DNA from: Posidonia oceanica
Taxonomy: Eukaryota; Streptophyta; Magnoliopsida; Alismatales; Posidoniaceae
Direction: 5' to 3'
Assembly (NCBI GenBank): GCA_037176725.1
Contig: JAZBRS010000026.1
Span: 104,143,501-104,207,500, forward strand
DNA length: 64,000 nt
The notes below the pieces were generated by a model, which saw nothing but the letters and a program-made list of their open reading frames with translations, was not told the origin of the DNA and made no database searches. Both the position numbers and the translations under genes were made by a program. How positions within the stretch are numbered: the first letter of the stretch is position 1; each line of letters starts with the position of its first letter. Shown here piece by piece: positions 44,001-56,209 of the stretch.

Positions 44001-47000
44001 GACTTCTGGAACTCGGTCCGGCCACTCGACGCAGCAGAGCTGCGTTCTGAAGACCGGAGGAGTCTCCTGCCGTCTGTGCGGAGCTCCGGGGATCGCCGGG
44101 GTCGAGTTCCGCTGGCTGGAGCCTCGTGATGTCCAGAGAACGTCGCCGGAGAAGAAGGGTCTGACCGGAGCTTGACTCGGAGCAGGAAGGCCGGAAAGAC
44201 TATTCTAGAGGGCAGGGAAGCAAGAGAAGAAGAAGAGGAAGCTAAGGGAAGCAGTGGTTACCTTTTTCCGCGCTTGAATCGTCCTCCCGACGTCAGCGGC
44301 TTCAGCAGTCGCCGGTGAAGGCCGTCCGGTCGCTGCGGGCGTCGTCCGTCGCTCGCGAAGGTTGGAGTGGCTTCAGAACGTCCCTCCGGTGCTTCCCAGG
44401 TGGTCAGACGGAAGCTTCGCAGCTCGGGTGGTGATTCGGCTGATTTGGGTTCACAGGTGACAGCCGAAGGCCGGGGGAGGTGTCTGCTGCTCGTCGGCTC
44501 GGATGGAGCCCTCTGGGAGGTTGCTGGAAGTCTGGCGAGCGACGTTGGATACTCGGAGAGGGTTTCTGGAAGGTGTGGAGTGGAATTGGAGCTGGGTCGA
44601 AATTCTGGTCAGAAGATGGTCCAGGTGTTTGGAGTGGAGTTCTCGGTCTGTGGTGAGCGGTTGGGTTCGAGGCCGGAGGCTTTGGAAAGGAGATGGCTTG
44701 GGGATTATCTGGGCGGATTTTGGGAGGCAATGGTGGACTGGAGTGATGGGAATTGCCGAAGGGAAGGAGTTGGGTTTCAGGTGGCTTCACGTGGTGTTTC
44801 TGGGAGATTTCAGGTGGTTTCGTGGGGTGGAATGGCTGGGAAATGCTGGAGGAAGAAGGCCAAGTGTTGGGTGAGATTGGGGAAGTAACAGGGAGGAGTT
44901 CTGAGGCTTGGAGTGGGTCTGGCTTACTGGAAAAGGGAGAGGAGGTTTTGTTGAAGGTTTCTGGCAGAAGAAGGGAAGGGAATTGGGTGGAGGAGGCTGG
45001 GGGATTGAAGTTTCTCTTCGGGATGTCAAGGTGACTCCCAAACCGCTCTCCCTGGTCACTCTCTCTTCTGGAAGTGGAGGAGACAGAGAAGAAGAGGAAG
45101 GAGTGGCTCGGGGAAGAAGTTTGGAAATTCTGGTTTTTGGGATCGCTCTCTCACTCTCTGGTTCGCTCTGAAGGTGAAGGTTGCTCACATTGGTTCTGCA
45201 CTGAAGGTCGACTCCACTCGGAATTGAAGGAAGGACGGAGGATTATATCTGGGGAGCGGAGGCTGCTGGCGCGCTGGGAGTTTTCAAACTCGTCGGCGGC
45301 ACTGCAGCAGACAGGAGACGGCGAGGCGACCGGCATTCAATGCCTCCCGGAAAAGGTGCTGAGAGATGAGAGAGCGGCGGGCTGCTGTAGACGATCTGAT
45401 GGAGAGGGAGAGCTTGAAATTTAAAAAGGAGAGGGAGGACTGTGCAGCGAGCTCGCGGGAAGAAGCTGGTGGAAACGCTGAGGAAGGAGGAAGAAGAAGG
45501 AGGAGAAGGAAGCGGGCCGGACTGCTGCGGGCCGAGAAAAAAGAAAGAAAAAAGAAAAAAAGAAGAAACGGGCCGGATTGAGCCATGTAAAGAAAGAAAG
45601 AAAGAAAGAAAGAAGGGAGAAAGAAAGAGAGGGTAGAATAGGGAAATAAAATAGGTAAAAATAAACTAAAAATAAGTAAAAATATTAGAAGAGTTTTGCT
45701 GTAGGTTAGGATTTTAATTAAGATTTTTAATGGTCATTTTGAGTTGATTAATGTGTTTTGGGCTTGATTAGGGTTTTAGGGTTTTGGTTTTGCTTTTAAT
45801 TTGTTTTCACTTGATTAAATGTTTGTTAATCCCTTTTTAAATTATTTTTAAAAATTGTATTTCCCTTGTTGGACACTTAGAATATTGATTAGGATTTTTT
45901 TAGGATTGATTTCATATTAATTAGGGTTGGTTTTAGGTTCTTAAGTTTTAGTCTTTTTAGGGTTTTTTCCTTCTTAAGTCTTTTAAGTTATGTTTTGATT
46001 TTTATTTTGTTGATTTTTCTTGAAGTTTTTAGCTGGATTTTTCTGGTTTGATAGGATGTTTTTTTAGGTCTTTCAGATGTGTTTTTCTTTTCTTTTTTAA
46101 TTAAGTTTTTGACTTGTTTTTCTTATGTTTACTAGGTTAAGTCTTTTGCCTTCTTTAATTACTTGTTTTAGTATTTGATTTTTTAATTCTTCTTTTTGGG
46201 TTTGTTTTTTAATCCTTCTGATGGGTTTTTACCTTTGTTGGGTTTTGATTTTATTTTAGCTTTTTCCTTGATTTTTCGGTGTTTTCTTTTGATTTGTTTT
46301 GCATTTTTTAGTTTGCATGCTTGGTTTTCTTTTTAGCTTGCTTAAGTTAAGTTTAAGTTGTTAATTGCTTGTTTAACATTTTTTGATTGTTTTTCTTAGG
46401 GTACTGATTTGTTCCTTTTATGTTTTGAGGTTTTGCAGATTTTTATGGGTTTTTGTGGATTTTTGCAAAGGAAAGAAAAGAAAAAGAGAAGGGGGAAAGA
46501 AATGGAAGAAAGAGGAAGATAAAAGGAAAAAAGATAGGTTGGAGGAAAACGATTTTTAAAAATTCAGAAAAAGTGTTAAAAATAAAGTAAAAATAGGGAT
46601 AAGATAGAGGAAGGATAGAAGCACAGAGGGGGCCCACAGCCAGACCAGAAAAAGGATAAGAAAGGGATGAAAAGAGAGATGATAATCAGGAGAGAGAGAG
46701 GAGAGAGAAAATGATAATCCCGGAGAGAGAAAAGGATAATTTGGGTGAAAGAGGGTCTTAAGGGTCTCGGAATGGGGTGGAAATTGGTGAGTGGGTAGTC
46801 TAGGGTTTGAAGACTTGGGTCTGAAGTTTTGGTCCGATTCTAAGGAGGTTTTGGAGGGGTTTCAAGGTGTAGAAAAGGGGTAGTTTCTCCTAGGTTTCCT
46901 AGGGTTTTCAAGGATGGGTTGGGTTTGGAAATTTCTAAGTTCTTGGGTAGGTTTGTTGAGTGGATAGTGGTGGGTTTTCCTATGGATTTTGGTTAGGTTT

Positions 47001-47152
47001 TGAGGTTGGGAAGGGGGGCAAAGGTTTAGGTCAAAATGGGCTGTTTTTGAAGGGTAGAGAGGAGGATTAGGGTTAGGGTTTGGTTGGGGTTTGATCCAGC
47101 AATTACCAGGAGGGCTCCAAGGGTCCAGGCCTGCCAAGATGGGGTGTCAACA
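41076..47152 (-). repeat. 5' LTR of element B (6077 bp)
   Basis: Same structure as the 3' LTR, with few substitutions in the stretches compared and a 35-base deletion near 42900. Contains the 60-bp minisatellite (41720-42110), candidate intron (42252-42577), donor-like site (44261), conserved block (41321-41446 and 41545-41650) and PBS-like motif (41189-41199). No clear TATA box; the upstream part is purine/pyrimidine-rich with GGCCC words. Confidence 0.95.
42252..42577 (-). other. Candidate LTR leader intron, B 5' LTR copy
   Basis: CCAA/GTATGT to TTCCGTAG/GTCTTC, 326 nt, as in the 3' LTR. In the 5' LTR this part would be transcribed and could be spliced from the leader. Sequence evidence only. 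Confidence 0.42.
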
Positions 47153-47157
47153 GGCTG
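47153..47157. repeat. Target-site duplication of B, right copy
   Basis: GGCTG, identical to 18316-18320, directly after TGTCAACA. Confidence 0.9.
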
Positions 47158-48642
47158 ACATTTGCTTTCAATTTTTTACGCGTGCATTGCATCCCGAAGA
47201 TCCATCTGCCCTCCTTGACCTCCGACATAAGCCGCAGCGATGCTCAATTGCAATTCACAGCTGTCGATTGGGATTCACGACCGTGACAGTGGCCGGCGAC
47301 CCAATCACTCCCCGCGCTGCGCGATGGAGGCGGAGAGGCCAAACCATGCATGTTTCACGTTGTTTTTTAGCTTCCTATGATGCATTATCTTCCCCTCTAG
47401 CTTCCTCGATCATTGTTCATTTGGTTTCAATCTTGTATGCCGCTTGATTGAGTGATGAAGCTGTGGTTTGACTGCGTTTCCTGACATGAACAAGATGAGC
47501 AGCGGGATACGACGTATCGATACGGTGTGACTTCTGAGCATGTCTATTAAGCATGCCTATCCAGCACGCGGCCTGGAACCAGGACAGGCCTTCAGTCAAG
47601 TTGCTTTCTATCCATCTGTTTCTTATAACTGCTTTACATTCTCTTTTGGCTTCCATAATCTTTGTTTACTTGGTTTTTTACTCCTGTATGCTAAGTTATT
47701 TGTGCTTTGAACTTGCTAATCTCTCTATGATTCTGGGAACGCACCCTGTGAGCGGTAGGGTCTAACGTAATATATTCGCATGACTTATGAGCGCGTGGAT
47801 AACACGTCTAGATCTGGCGCTTCTCTCAAGCGCGCAGCCTGAGCCCAGAGCAAATCATATACAAAGTTGTGATTCTCTGTTTACTCATTGATTATCTGTT
47901 TAGTTTGCTCCTGTTTCCTTTCCTTGCTTGTTTTAGCCGCTCTGCATGATTTCTGATTGCATGCATAGAGCGATGATGATTACTACCTGGAGTTTATTTG
48001 AACTGTTGGTGCGATGATTGTGTGGGCATCCCCAGTGGATGAACCCTGCGTGTCTTATTGGCGCAAGTGCCCAATTCATTATTAGAACACTGGTAGCATA
48101 GTTGAGCTCAGTTTTCATGTTTTAAACGCATCATCTCTATCCAAGTCCTATTTACTAGTATTCTGTATATCTTCAAAAGTCATAGCATGGCATCCTTGCA
48201 TCTTGCTCCTCGAGCATACATTAACTGGCATGATTCGCCTACATTGGCTATATGAGAATGGATTTGGCCCAGGAAGACCGACTCATTCAGATGTGTTAGG
48301 GGTGCCTAGTACCTTCCCAACATGTAACAGGAGTCCTTACCCTTTCTTTGGATCGCATCATTTTGGGTCAGATTACATGTTTTCTTTTGCATCGCATTGC
48401 ATGTTTCCTTACCTTTCTTGTTCCGATTTTCCTTGTCTTTCCGAATTTAATAGACTAGGTGGTGACTCCCTTTCTTTGTCCTTTATTTTCACGCCATTTT
48501 CCCTTGTTTCGGTGTTTTTGAGTCAAGTATCCGTCTTCAGATTCACCCACATATTCTGTGATCCCTCGAATCGTCGATCGATGTGCGTGAGCTCTTGGCC
48601 GCGAGTGCCCAAAGGTCGCTGAGACCCCCTGAGGTTCGGTCA
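47153..48642 (+). repeat. 5' LTR of element C, right part
   Basis: Continues the LTR broken by B. It has diverged versions of the conserved block (GATGATTACTACCTGGAG near 47976; GAAGACCG.. GGGGTGCCTAGTACCTTCCC at 48271-48320) and a PBS-like TGGTGACTCC (48460-48469). The end near 48642 is set by the PBS 8 bases later and is approximate. Confidence 0.75.
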
Positions 48643-48650
48643 TAGGAAAG

Positions 48651-48669
48651 TGGTGACTCCACTAGGGAT
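48651..48669 (+). promoter_or_regulatory. Primer-binding site of element C (tRNA-Arg)
   Basis: TGGTGACTCCACTAGGGAT, matching the same tRNA-Arg end as B with a few transitions. Confidence 0.75.
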
Positions 48670-49774
48670 ACCAGACTCCGGCTTCTGCTTTCGCCTCTTC
48701 CGTTCTTGCTTTATAGCCTCTTCTTGCTTAGCTTAGCTTGCAACGCTTACTTACTACCTTTGCTTGGCTATAGTAATAAATCATGCCTTTTGTTTGTGGA
48801 TTGCTTCATTTTACACGAACATGTTATGACACACACATGCACATACCATGCTTGTATTTGCCTTTTGTTGTGTTGAATGTCTTCCATTTCTCACTAATAA
48901 TTGTACACAACACCAACACATGCCATGTACATGCCTTTTGATGTGATGCATGATGAATGCTTGCCATGCTTCCTTGTTTTCTTCCCCTCTTGCATTAAAC
49001 CTAAGGATGATTAGAGATGTGATTGCCTCCCCCTTGGTTTAACCTAAAAAATGCAAGTAAAAAGAGCATCTAGGCCTACTAGAGCTTACATTCACTTTTC
49101 ATCCCCATTGGTTAAAAAACGTGCAAGTAAAAAGAACTTTAATCATATTTGTATGATTGATCATATAGGGCATGCATCTTCTCATCCCTGAGTCCACCTA
49201 TCAGTCTGAGAAGGATGGGTCTGGTCTCTCATTCTATGGCTTCGGTGTGGGACGGGTTTGTCAGTCTGTCCCCCCTTGTACGGGGTCGTGTTGGTGTTTG
49301 TAGCGGGTACAAGCTCATTGCTACTGCATGAGTCAAGGCCACGAATTCACCACTCGTTTGTCTTTCACCCTTGGCTTTGGCCGGGATGAGAGAAAGGCGG
49401 GGACCTATCTTTCTATCCTAAGTCAAAGACCTATACACCTGTGAGAGTCTAAAGTAGACAGCCTACTAGGACACACTAGATTTGGTGAGAGAGCACATAC
49501 TAAAGAGCATTCATGTGTGCCATTCATACCACAATTAAAAACATTTGCATCTTGCTTCTAGGTTCTAACACCTGTTTTGTTTGTGTTTGTCCTACAGGTC
49601 AGTGAGCGAGTTCCCTAGCTGGAGCTCAAGCTTGTTTCCCTACTCGCACCCCTGTGTTGACATTCTTCTCGACCTTCCTTCCCTGAGTTATTCATCGAGT
49701 TTGACGATAGCTCGTCTTAGGCATCGTCCCCTTTTCCCTGCCGTAGTCCAGTTTTCACCCACTCACGGTCACCT
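48670..49774 (+). other. Leader of element C
   Basis: Non-coding. Shares CCCCTTGTACGGGGTCGTGT (49271-49290) and GGCTTTGGCCGGGA (49373-49386) with B's leader, and ends with text related to B's last leader bases. No gene seen. Confidence 0.6.
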
Positions 49775-50658
49775 ATGGCCCAGTTCACCAGTGAGCCTAG
49801 CCTTCTGCTACTCTGGAGGAGGTTTCCCTTACGGTCTCCCCCTCTCACACTTTGGTTCCTACTGCCTCCTTTTCCCCCCGTGTGTCCCACCCTTCAGTGT
49901 CCGAGGAGCCTTGGTTTGTTTTCGGACGTTGGGTCGCTTGCCCAGAGCCTGCCACCGAGTCTGTTATGGTGACCACCACTCGTGCTCTGGAGGCATCCTT
50001 CGCTCCTCTTCCTTCCTAGGGCTATGTCACTCTTGACACTCACCCTGCGGCAGTCTCTCTTGGTTAATGTTTTCATCCTTCTGGACAGTCTGTGTCCCTA
50101 CCTCTTGCACCTGGTCCCTCGCCGGTCCTGCACCTCAGTATTCCCACTGATGGGACACCTGAAGTGCAGTATCAGCACCTAATAGAGTTTGTCTTGACCC
50201 TATAGGGTATGGCTCTGTCTGTTCGCCCTCCTATGGTTCCTGAGGTCCCTCTACAACCTCCTCTGCAGTTTCAGGCATTCCCCACTGCACCTTCGCCTCT
50301 ACCATCGCCCTAGCTACTCACTGCTTCAGCGATGGGGGCGACCTCGCTGCCTCCTTTGCACCCACCTTACACTGCACAGCATTTCACTCCTGCCTCTGGT
50401 GGTCACCCCCTTGGGATGACAGGAGCACAACACCCTTTCGGCCCATAGCCTGGCACTGTGCCACTGCAGCAGCTATTGCTTCCATACTCTTCATTCATCA
50501 TTGCACAGCATTATGCATTCCCCCATCCTATGTATCAACAGATTTAGGCTCCAGCATACATTCCACAGCACCACACACCTTTGCATGGGTACGCTGGCCA
50601 TCACGTCACATCACTAAGGGACCCGATGGTGGATCCGGAGGAGCACTTATGTGCGACC
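49775..50658 (+). pseudogene. gag: gag of element C, decayed and truncated
   Basis: The ATG at 49775 gives MAQFTSEPS, matching the gag start of B and F. Later pieces in changing frames match B (GTPEVQYQHL type near 50160; GYAGHHV and PMVDPEEHL near 50590-50650). Several frame changes and stops occur. It stops abruptly where D is inserted. Confidence 0.8.
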
Positions 50659-52245
50659 TGTAGATATCCCATTTTCGCATTTCCCAGAGTTCATAGAGGT
50701 TAGGAGCTTCTGAGGTACCCAAATCACACAACTAAGGCTTAATAACATATTTTTCTGGAGTTTTAATGATTAGCTTAAAAACAATGCTTGATTTTACTTG
50801 ACTCAAGGTAGTTAGCTATAGCAGAGCTAACGCACTCAGACTCATGGCAAGTCCGAGTACCTTGAGCACACTTTATCCCACTCAAATCCGTGGCAGATTT
50901 GAGTTAAAGAAGATGTTTTTAAGATTTCATGAGATCTCTGAAGTTTTCGAGCTTTTATCATGTTTCTCTGGATCAAACTTAAAAGACAGGGTTAAAAATA
51001 CAAAAGACTTTGCTAGTTGCCTCCCAGAGTGGTGACACAGCCAGGCACCTTTGAGAGGGGCTACTGGACTGTGTAGGCGCCTTTGTGACAGGCGACTAGC
51101 ACTATTTCTCTCTCTCCAACTTAATATCAATATCCTGGGCATTAATGTAATATACAGGAATTTTATAAGCTATTATAACATTTTCCCATAAATTATTGAT
51201 ATTCATGTGATTTTCTAGCATTTAATATATGGTATAACACATATATCATAAATAAAATAATCAAAGAAAAATCTAGAAAATCCTAGGTGGCTTCAAAACA
51301 AATATCTTAATTTTTAACACATTTTAATGTGCTAATCAAATCCCTAAAAATCAGAAACCAATCCCTTAGAATCTCCTAAAAATCAGAAACAAATATTTTA
51401 GCTGTTGGAATAGTGCTACAGCTAGGCATCACTATATGCGGCGACTAGTTGATGTGGACTCTGATTGACCTGGTCTTCTGGATTTTCTACAGCATTTCCT
51501 CTATCTTTTCGGGAGATATTTGTCCCAGTCTCCCCCTATGCGGCGACTAACCCTAAATATCAGTTTTCTTCTAAAAGCTTCTAGAACCTTCCTAGCTTTG
51601 AGCCACCTATGTCCCACGAACCTATAAAAAGGCTCCGTGAGTCAGTACTCAGGGAGAGGCAATTTTATGAATTTTAGGGTTTAAGGAGGCCACCTTTAGA
51701 GAGAGAGTTACATCTTCAAGAGAGAAACCCTAGCCTCCATTATCGATCCCAGAGATCACCATGTCCCAACCTATATCCCCGAGATCTCGAGCCTAGCCGG
51801 AGCTCCGACCATGCCTCTACTTCCTTACACCACTGCATATAGCACGAGGGTGAAGGGAGTATCTTCTTCCAATCTTTTTTTCATTACATTATTGCATTCC
51901 TTAACATAGAACTCATAGCATATGCATGCGGGGAACAACCCTCGGTTAGTATTAGATTCACTTGTTCATATTATTCTTTGTCTTTTCTTATTATCATTTA
52001 CTACACACAAACTTATCTAGATCTCTTATTTTTATTTGTTTTGAAGGGAAAAGGAAAACGCTCACGTAACACGAGCAAGCCACAAGACGACATCCTGCTG
52101 TCGATCCAGTGAACCGAGTACCCACATCATCTACATCTCCCTAGGCGCCTTGTCTGCCCATTGAGAAGTGGCGATCACAACAAAGTTAACGACGTTGTGG
52201 AAGTGTTGTTATCTTCATCCAAACACCTCCAAATCCACATCCACA
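50659..52245 (+). repeat. 5' LTR of element D (about 1.59 kb)
   Basis: Starts TGTAGATATCCC and probably ends CCACA, four bases before the PBS. Repeated with few changes at 63239-64000; for example, the 3' copy lacks about 15 bases near 63790. Contains AGGCGACT/GGCGCC words. Confidence 0.88.
51623..51630 (+). promoter_or_regulatory. TATA box in the LTR of D
   Basis: TATAAAAA within CGAACCTATAAAAAGGCTCC, a strong core promoter match. Transcription is expected near 51655. Confidence 0.7.
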
Positions 52246-52249
52246 GATC

Positions 52250-52267
52250 TGGCGACCACGGTGGGAC
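52250..52267 (+). promoter_or_regulatory. Primer-binding site of element D (another tRNA-Arg)
   Basis: TGGCGACCACGGTGGGAC resembles the complement of a different plant tRNA-Arg 3' end (recalled as TGGCGACCACAGTGGGAGT). D would therefore use another isoacceptor than B and C. Confidence 0.65.
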
Positions 52268-53613
52268 AGGCTTTAGCCAAACCTCTGTGCTACATGAGTT
52301 TTTCCTTTCTTCCTTCATTTATTTCTTTAGATCTAGTTGGTTTTTTTAGTTGTTTTCGGTTTAGGAGGTCGTGTGCTTAGGTTTTTCACGACTCCTAAAC
52401 CTTGTAGTGTTTTTTGTCATTAGAACGGTTTTTCTAACCCAACCACCTTGATCTTAAGGTAAGAGGTCTTGTTAGCACTTTGAGGTAACGACAACCTCCT
52501 GTCTAGGGTCGTAGAGGGTTGGGTTATTACTGTTCTGAAAAATAGAAGACTCCGATTTCCAGCCGCCCGTTTAACAGGCGCCTGAGTCAGTCGCAGTCCA
52601 CTACGGCAGCTTCTCCAGTCGCACCCATTACAGGCGACTGGATCTGGGTTTTAATTTCAGTGCAGATCGTTTATTATTTTCCATAGCCTGTGTTGTTTTT
52701 CTTTTAGATCTGTAGTAGTTTAAAATCTGATTAACATCCTGTCTACTGTAATTTTAGTTTTTTATTCGGATTTTAGGTTTGTATGTGTCCACCCTTAAGG
52801 TGGAAACTATTTTATTAATATTAAAGTTAAAGTTCCTTGAGAAATCCTTTCCCTAACTAAAATAATCAAACAGAGCAAACCGGGCCAGTGCAAGTCGCTC
52901 ACCCATACTTTGTTTTGGTTAGGATAGTTAGGTTAAGAACTCAAGGTGTCCTAGAGTTTTATTTTTGACTCCTCCTCTTCCTTAAGTCAAAACTAATCCT
53001 TAGTAGATACTTGATACTTTGATATTCTTTGTTTATTTACTGTTTTGTGGTTTGATAAGGGCTGATCTTAAAGACAGAATCCTAGGTGGTGGGCTCCTCT
53101 TTAGAGAGATAAACCCACCGCCTAGGCCTTCTTGGTGGACCTTGAACGAAGGTCAAAGAGTGGTACCCATAAGCCAAAAATCCCATTAATTGTGAACATG
53201 TAGGTTTAATTAATCGACTAATTAATCACTTGAACAAATAAAACCTGCGATCTGTCTGAAACTTGCACTATTTTATTTTCCTGTTTGTTGCACAGTCTGT
53301 CCAGAACAGACCTTGGCTACAGGAAGAATAGGGCTTAAGACGCTTGTTTAGAAGGCACCTTGTTCAGTCGCACGTTAGAACGACGACTTGTTTTGTTGTC
53401 TGTTACACAGGCGACTACAGGGTAAACAATTTGTATGCCTTGTTTGCAGGGTCTGATCATTTCCATTAACAGGTAGCAAAAAAAATGCCAGAACAGCAAC
53501 TGTTTACTATTTTATTTTTACTTTCATTTAATCGAGTCTATATTAAGTAGTGTCATTGAGTCTGTAATTTCCTTTTTCAAGTTTTTAGTAATAATTTAAA
53601 AGGCAATTTCATA
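52268..53613 (+). other. Leader of element D
   Basis: 1.35 kb without a supported gene. Contains a perfect hairpin, CCAGTCGC (52615-52622) with GCGACTGG (52634-52641), and further CAGTCGC/GCGACT words near 52586, 53350 and 53400. Confidence 0.6.
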
Positions 53614-56209
53614 ATGGAGCTTTATCGACCAAATCAAGAGCGCATCAATGGGACATCTGCCTCGACTTCAACTTCACAGGCACAAGAGCCAGAAACTCCC
53701 AACTTTACACAAGAAGTTGAAGGAGAGAGAGAAATAAGCCGCTCCCGAACATGGAGTACCTTGTTTGCGCACACACTTCTTGAAGTAACCTTTCTAGTAG
53801 TGCTGCCTACATCGACCACTTCCTATCTGTCTGAGGAAGCGACTAATGAGATCTACCAACTCCTGGCACGGCACCACCATCCCTCATCTAGGAGCCTACA
53901 AAACTCATCCGTCCACCAACCTTCTTTCCTAAACCCTCACCAAAACTCATTAACCATGCCCACTCACATATGCACCACGCTGCTAAACCCCACTATAAAC
54001 TTTCCTACCCAAAATTCATTCGCACAATACCATGCAACGCCAAGCTATCCTTCCATGCATCAAACCATGCCATCATACACAACCTACCAACAACCACAAT
54101 ATCTCGGAACATCATATCAACCACAGTATCTCGGAATAATACACTCACCACAACCTCCCGCTAATACACAATCATACTACACTCCACATCAATCCCTACC
54201 ATTCTCTCCACCATACGACCCTCTATCACCACCATTCCACCAAACACATGGGCACCTAAACTAGGGACAACAAGCCATGCCAGGACATGACATTAAGAGA
54301 ATGATCTCTGAGGCACTCACAGAGGCAAGGGTTACACATAAAGCACCAATAAGGTTTGACACTTCTAAGTTTCCTCATTTTGTTCTTCCACCTGAGTTCA
54401 AAATGCCGAAGATGAGGAAATACAGTGGAACAGAGGATCCAAGAGGCCATCTAGCCACATTTACTATGGATGCTCTACCCTATCAATATGACAATGGGCT
54501 TACTATCTACCTCTTCTTCAAAAGCTTGGAAAGAGAAGCACTGGGATGGTTCAACATGCTCACAGCATATGATCTCAATAGCTTCAAGATGGTCTAGGAA
54601 ACATTTCTGCTCTAATATGGCCATCGCATCTAGCACAAGCCTACAATGAACGACCTCCTCGCTGAAAGAATGAAACCTGATGAGGAGTTTGTTACTTTTG
54701 CAAGCCGATGGAGAGACATGGCTGCAAGGTCCAAATGCTATATTCCTGAAAGCCAAGCAGTTGAGGTCATATCTCGAAACACTACAGGAGCACTCAAAAT
54801 GGGGCTACTGATTAGTGACCTTCAAACGTACCCTCAACTGTACGAGCATGCTGCTAGAGTCCTCCATCACAAAGAAGAGCTACCATTCTTAGAACCCGAA
54901 GGAAGGGGCAAGAAGAAGACCTCTAGCTATACACTTGAAGGCGTCACTGGTGACATGGCCCAAGTTTCAATTCAGTAGAGGCAGAAGGGGCAAAGAAACC
55001 CCCAATATCAATTTGGTCAATTGTTTCTAGCCCAAAGGCAACCAGCACAGTACCAGGGGCAGTTAGTGCAGCCAATATAGTATCAACAACAACCGCCACC
55101 TGACTACCCAGTACATGCCCAGCAAGGATGGACGAACAATGCATACCAAGGGCAACAACAAGGGTAGGGGAGCTACCACAGCGTCCCTCCACCACGAAGC
55201 TACAAAGGCTCTCAAAGGCAAAGCTATTTGCTGCTTCCTGAATCAATCCTTGATACATTCAGGATGCTGATCAAAAGTGGAGATCTGCGACTCCCTGAAC
55301 CCAGGCCAAGTTTTCCAAATGCTGATATGTCCAACACTGCCCTTATCATCAAAACCATGGGCACACCTTGAAGATTGTTTCACTGTCAAAGATAAAATAC
55401 ATAATCTTAATGACAATAGTGAAATCATGTGGCCTGAGCTTAAAGCCAGACAGAAGGCAGCTCAAGAAGGACAACAAATAAGGCAGACACATCAAGAACC
55501 CTTGTTCAATCATCGAGTGGCTCACATGGATGCAAAGATCATCCTATCGGCTGCTTGGTCTGAATTGGCATCCATCCAGTGCATACAAGCATATCCAGAA
55601 CAAAGCCCATCAAGCAAAGAGGACCTTGATCCTAAGGCATCCTCAACACGTACTCTGAACTCTCGAGACATGATCCAAGAAGACTGGCCACCCACTTACA
55701 ATGATTACACAGACGCAGGCTGGCTTGATGAAGAGATAGTGGACTCTAAGATGTTTCAAGACATGATCCAAGAAAACCAGTCGCCCACCTATGATGAGTA
55801 TGCTGATGTGGACTGGTACGACATGGACGCCATATTCAACTCGTCGCTCCCAGTAGCACCAGCAAGAGTTGATCCTCCTCCCAAACTGCCCGATCCTACA
55901 AGAAGACACACTAGGGGCAGTCATGAACACTGTGTTCATGAAGGAGAGGTTAATACAGAGCACATTAGTGGTCGTACTTCAAAAGGAGGAGGAAATCTGA
56001 TAGCCTCACTCCAAGACAAAGCCACCAGGGGTACTGTACAAGGAACGGGTCAAAATGAGCCTGACTCTGACCCTCTGAAAGCAAGGACCGGGCACAAACC
56101 AAAGGAAAGACAAGAATATGCACCACCAGCACCTGACCACTACACGCCAAGGGTAAACTTCCGTAGTCACCCCTCAGGTAAGCCCCCTCATCTGGGAAGG
56201 GAGGTGTGA
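53614..56209 (+). pseudogene. gag: gag of element D with multiple stop codons
   Basis: ATG at 53614 (MELYRPNQ). A Gln/Tyr/Pro-rich N-terminal part is followed by a gag fold: FPHFVLPPEFKMPKMRKYSG (about 54370), LEREALGWFNM (54530) and MKPDEEFVTFASRWRDMA (54670). This order parallels B. A CX2HX4HX4C knuckle lies near 55338-55380, split by a one-base shift. In-frame stops at about 54262, 54595, 54613, 54628, 54976, 55078 and 55165 are TAG or TAA at positions where Gln fits. The C-terminal part (55400-56209) is acidic, with a repeated DMIQE.. PTY segment. Not functional as it stands. Confidence 0.85.

Larger units (their letters stand above)
18321..47152 (-). mobile_element. Element B: complete 28.8 kb Tat/Ogre-type retrotransposon
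   Basis: Full-length element on the minus strand, 28,832 bp: 5' LTR 47152-41076, PBS 41074-41056, leader, gag-protease-RT-RNaseH-aRNH-integrase 39742-30967, spacer, DUF7745-like ORF 29478-28276, hairpin arrays 28010-24961, PPT 24440-24427 and 3' LTR 24426-18321. The perfect 5-bp target duplication GGCTG and very similar LTRs indicate a fairly recent insertion. The polyprotein has three in-frame TAG codons and a two-base deletion, so this copy may not be autonomous, while the extra ORF is open. Confidence 0.96.
17147..50658 (+). mobile_element. Element C (+), split by B and cut by D
   Basis: A related Tat-type element. Its 5' LTR starts TGTAGACACCCC at 17147, is interrupted by B at 18321-47152, and resumes to about 48642 (about 2.66 kb when B and the duplicated five bases are discounted). 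A tRNA-Arg PBS at 48651, a leader and a decayed gag follow until D interrupts at 50659. The remainder lies beyond the window. Confidence 0.8.
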
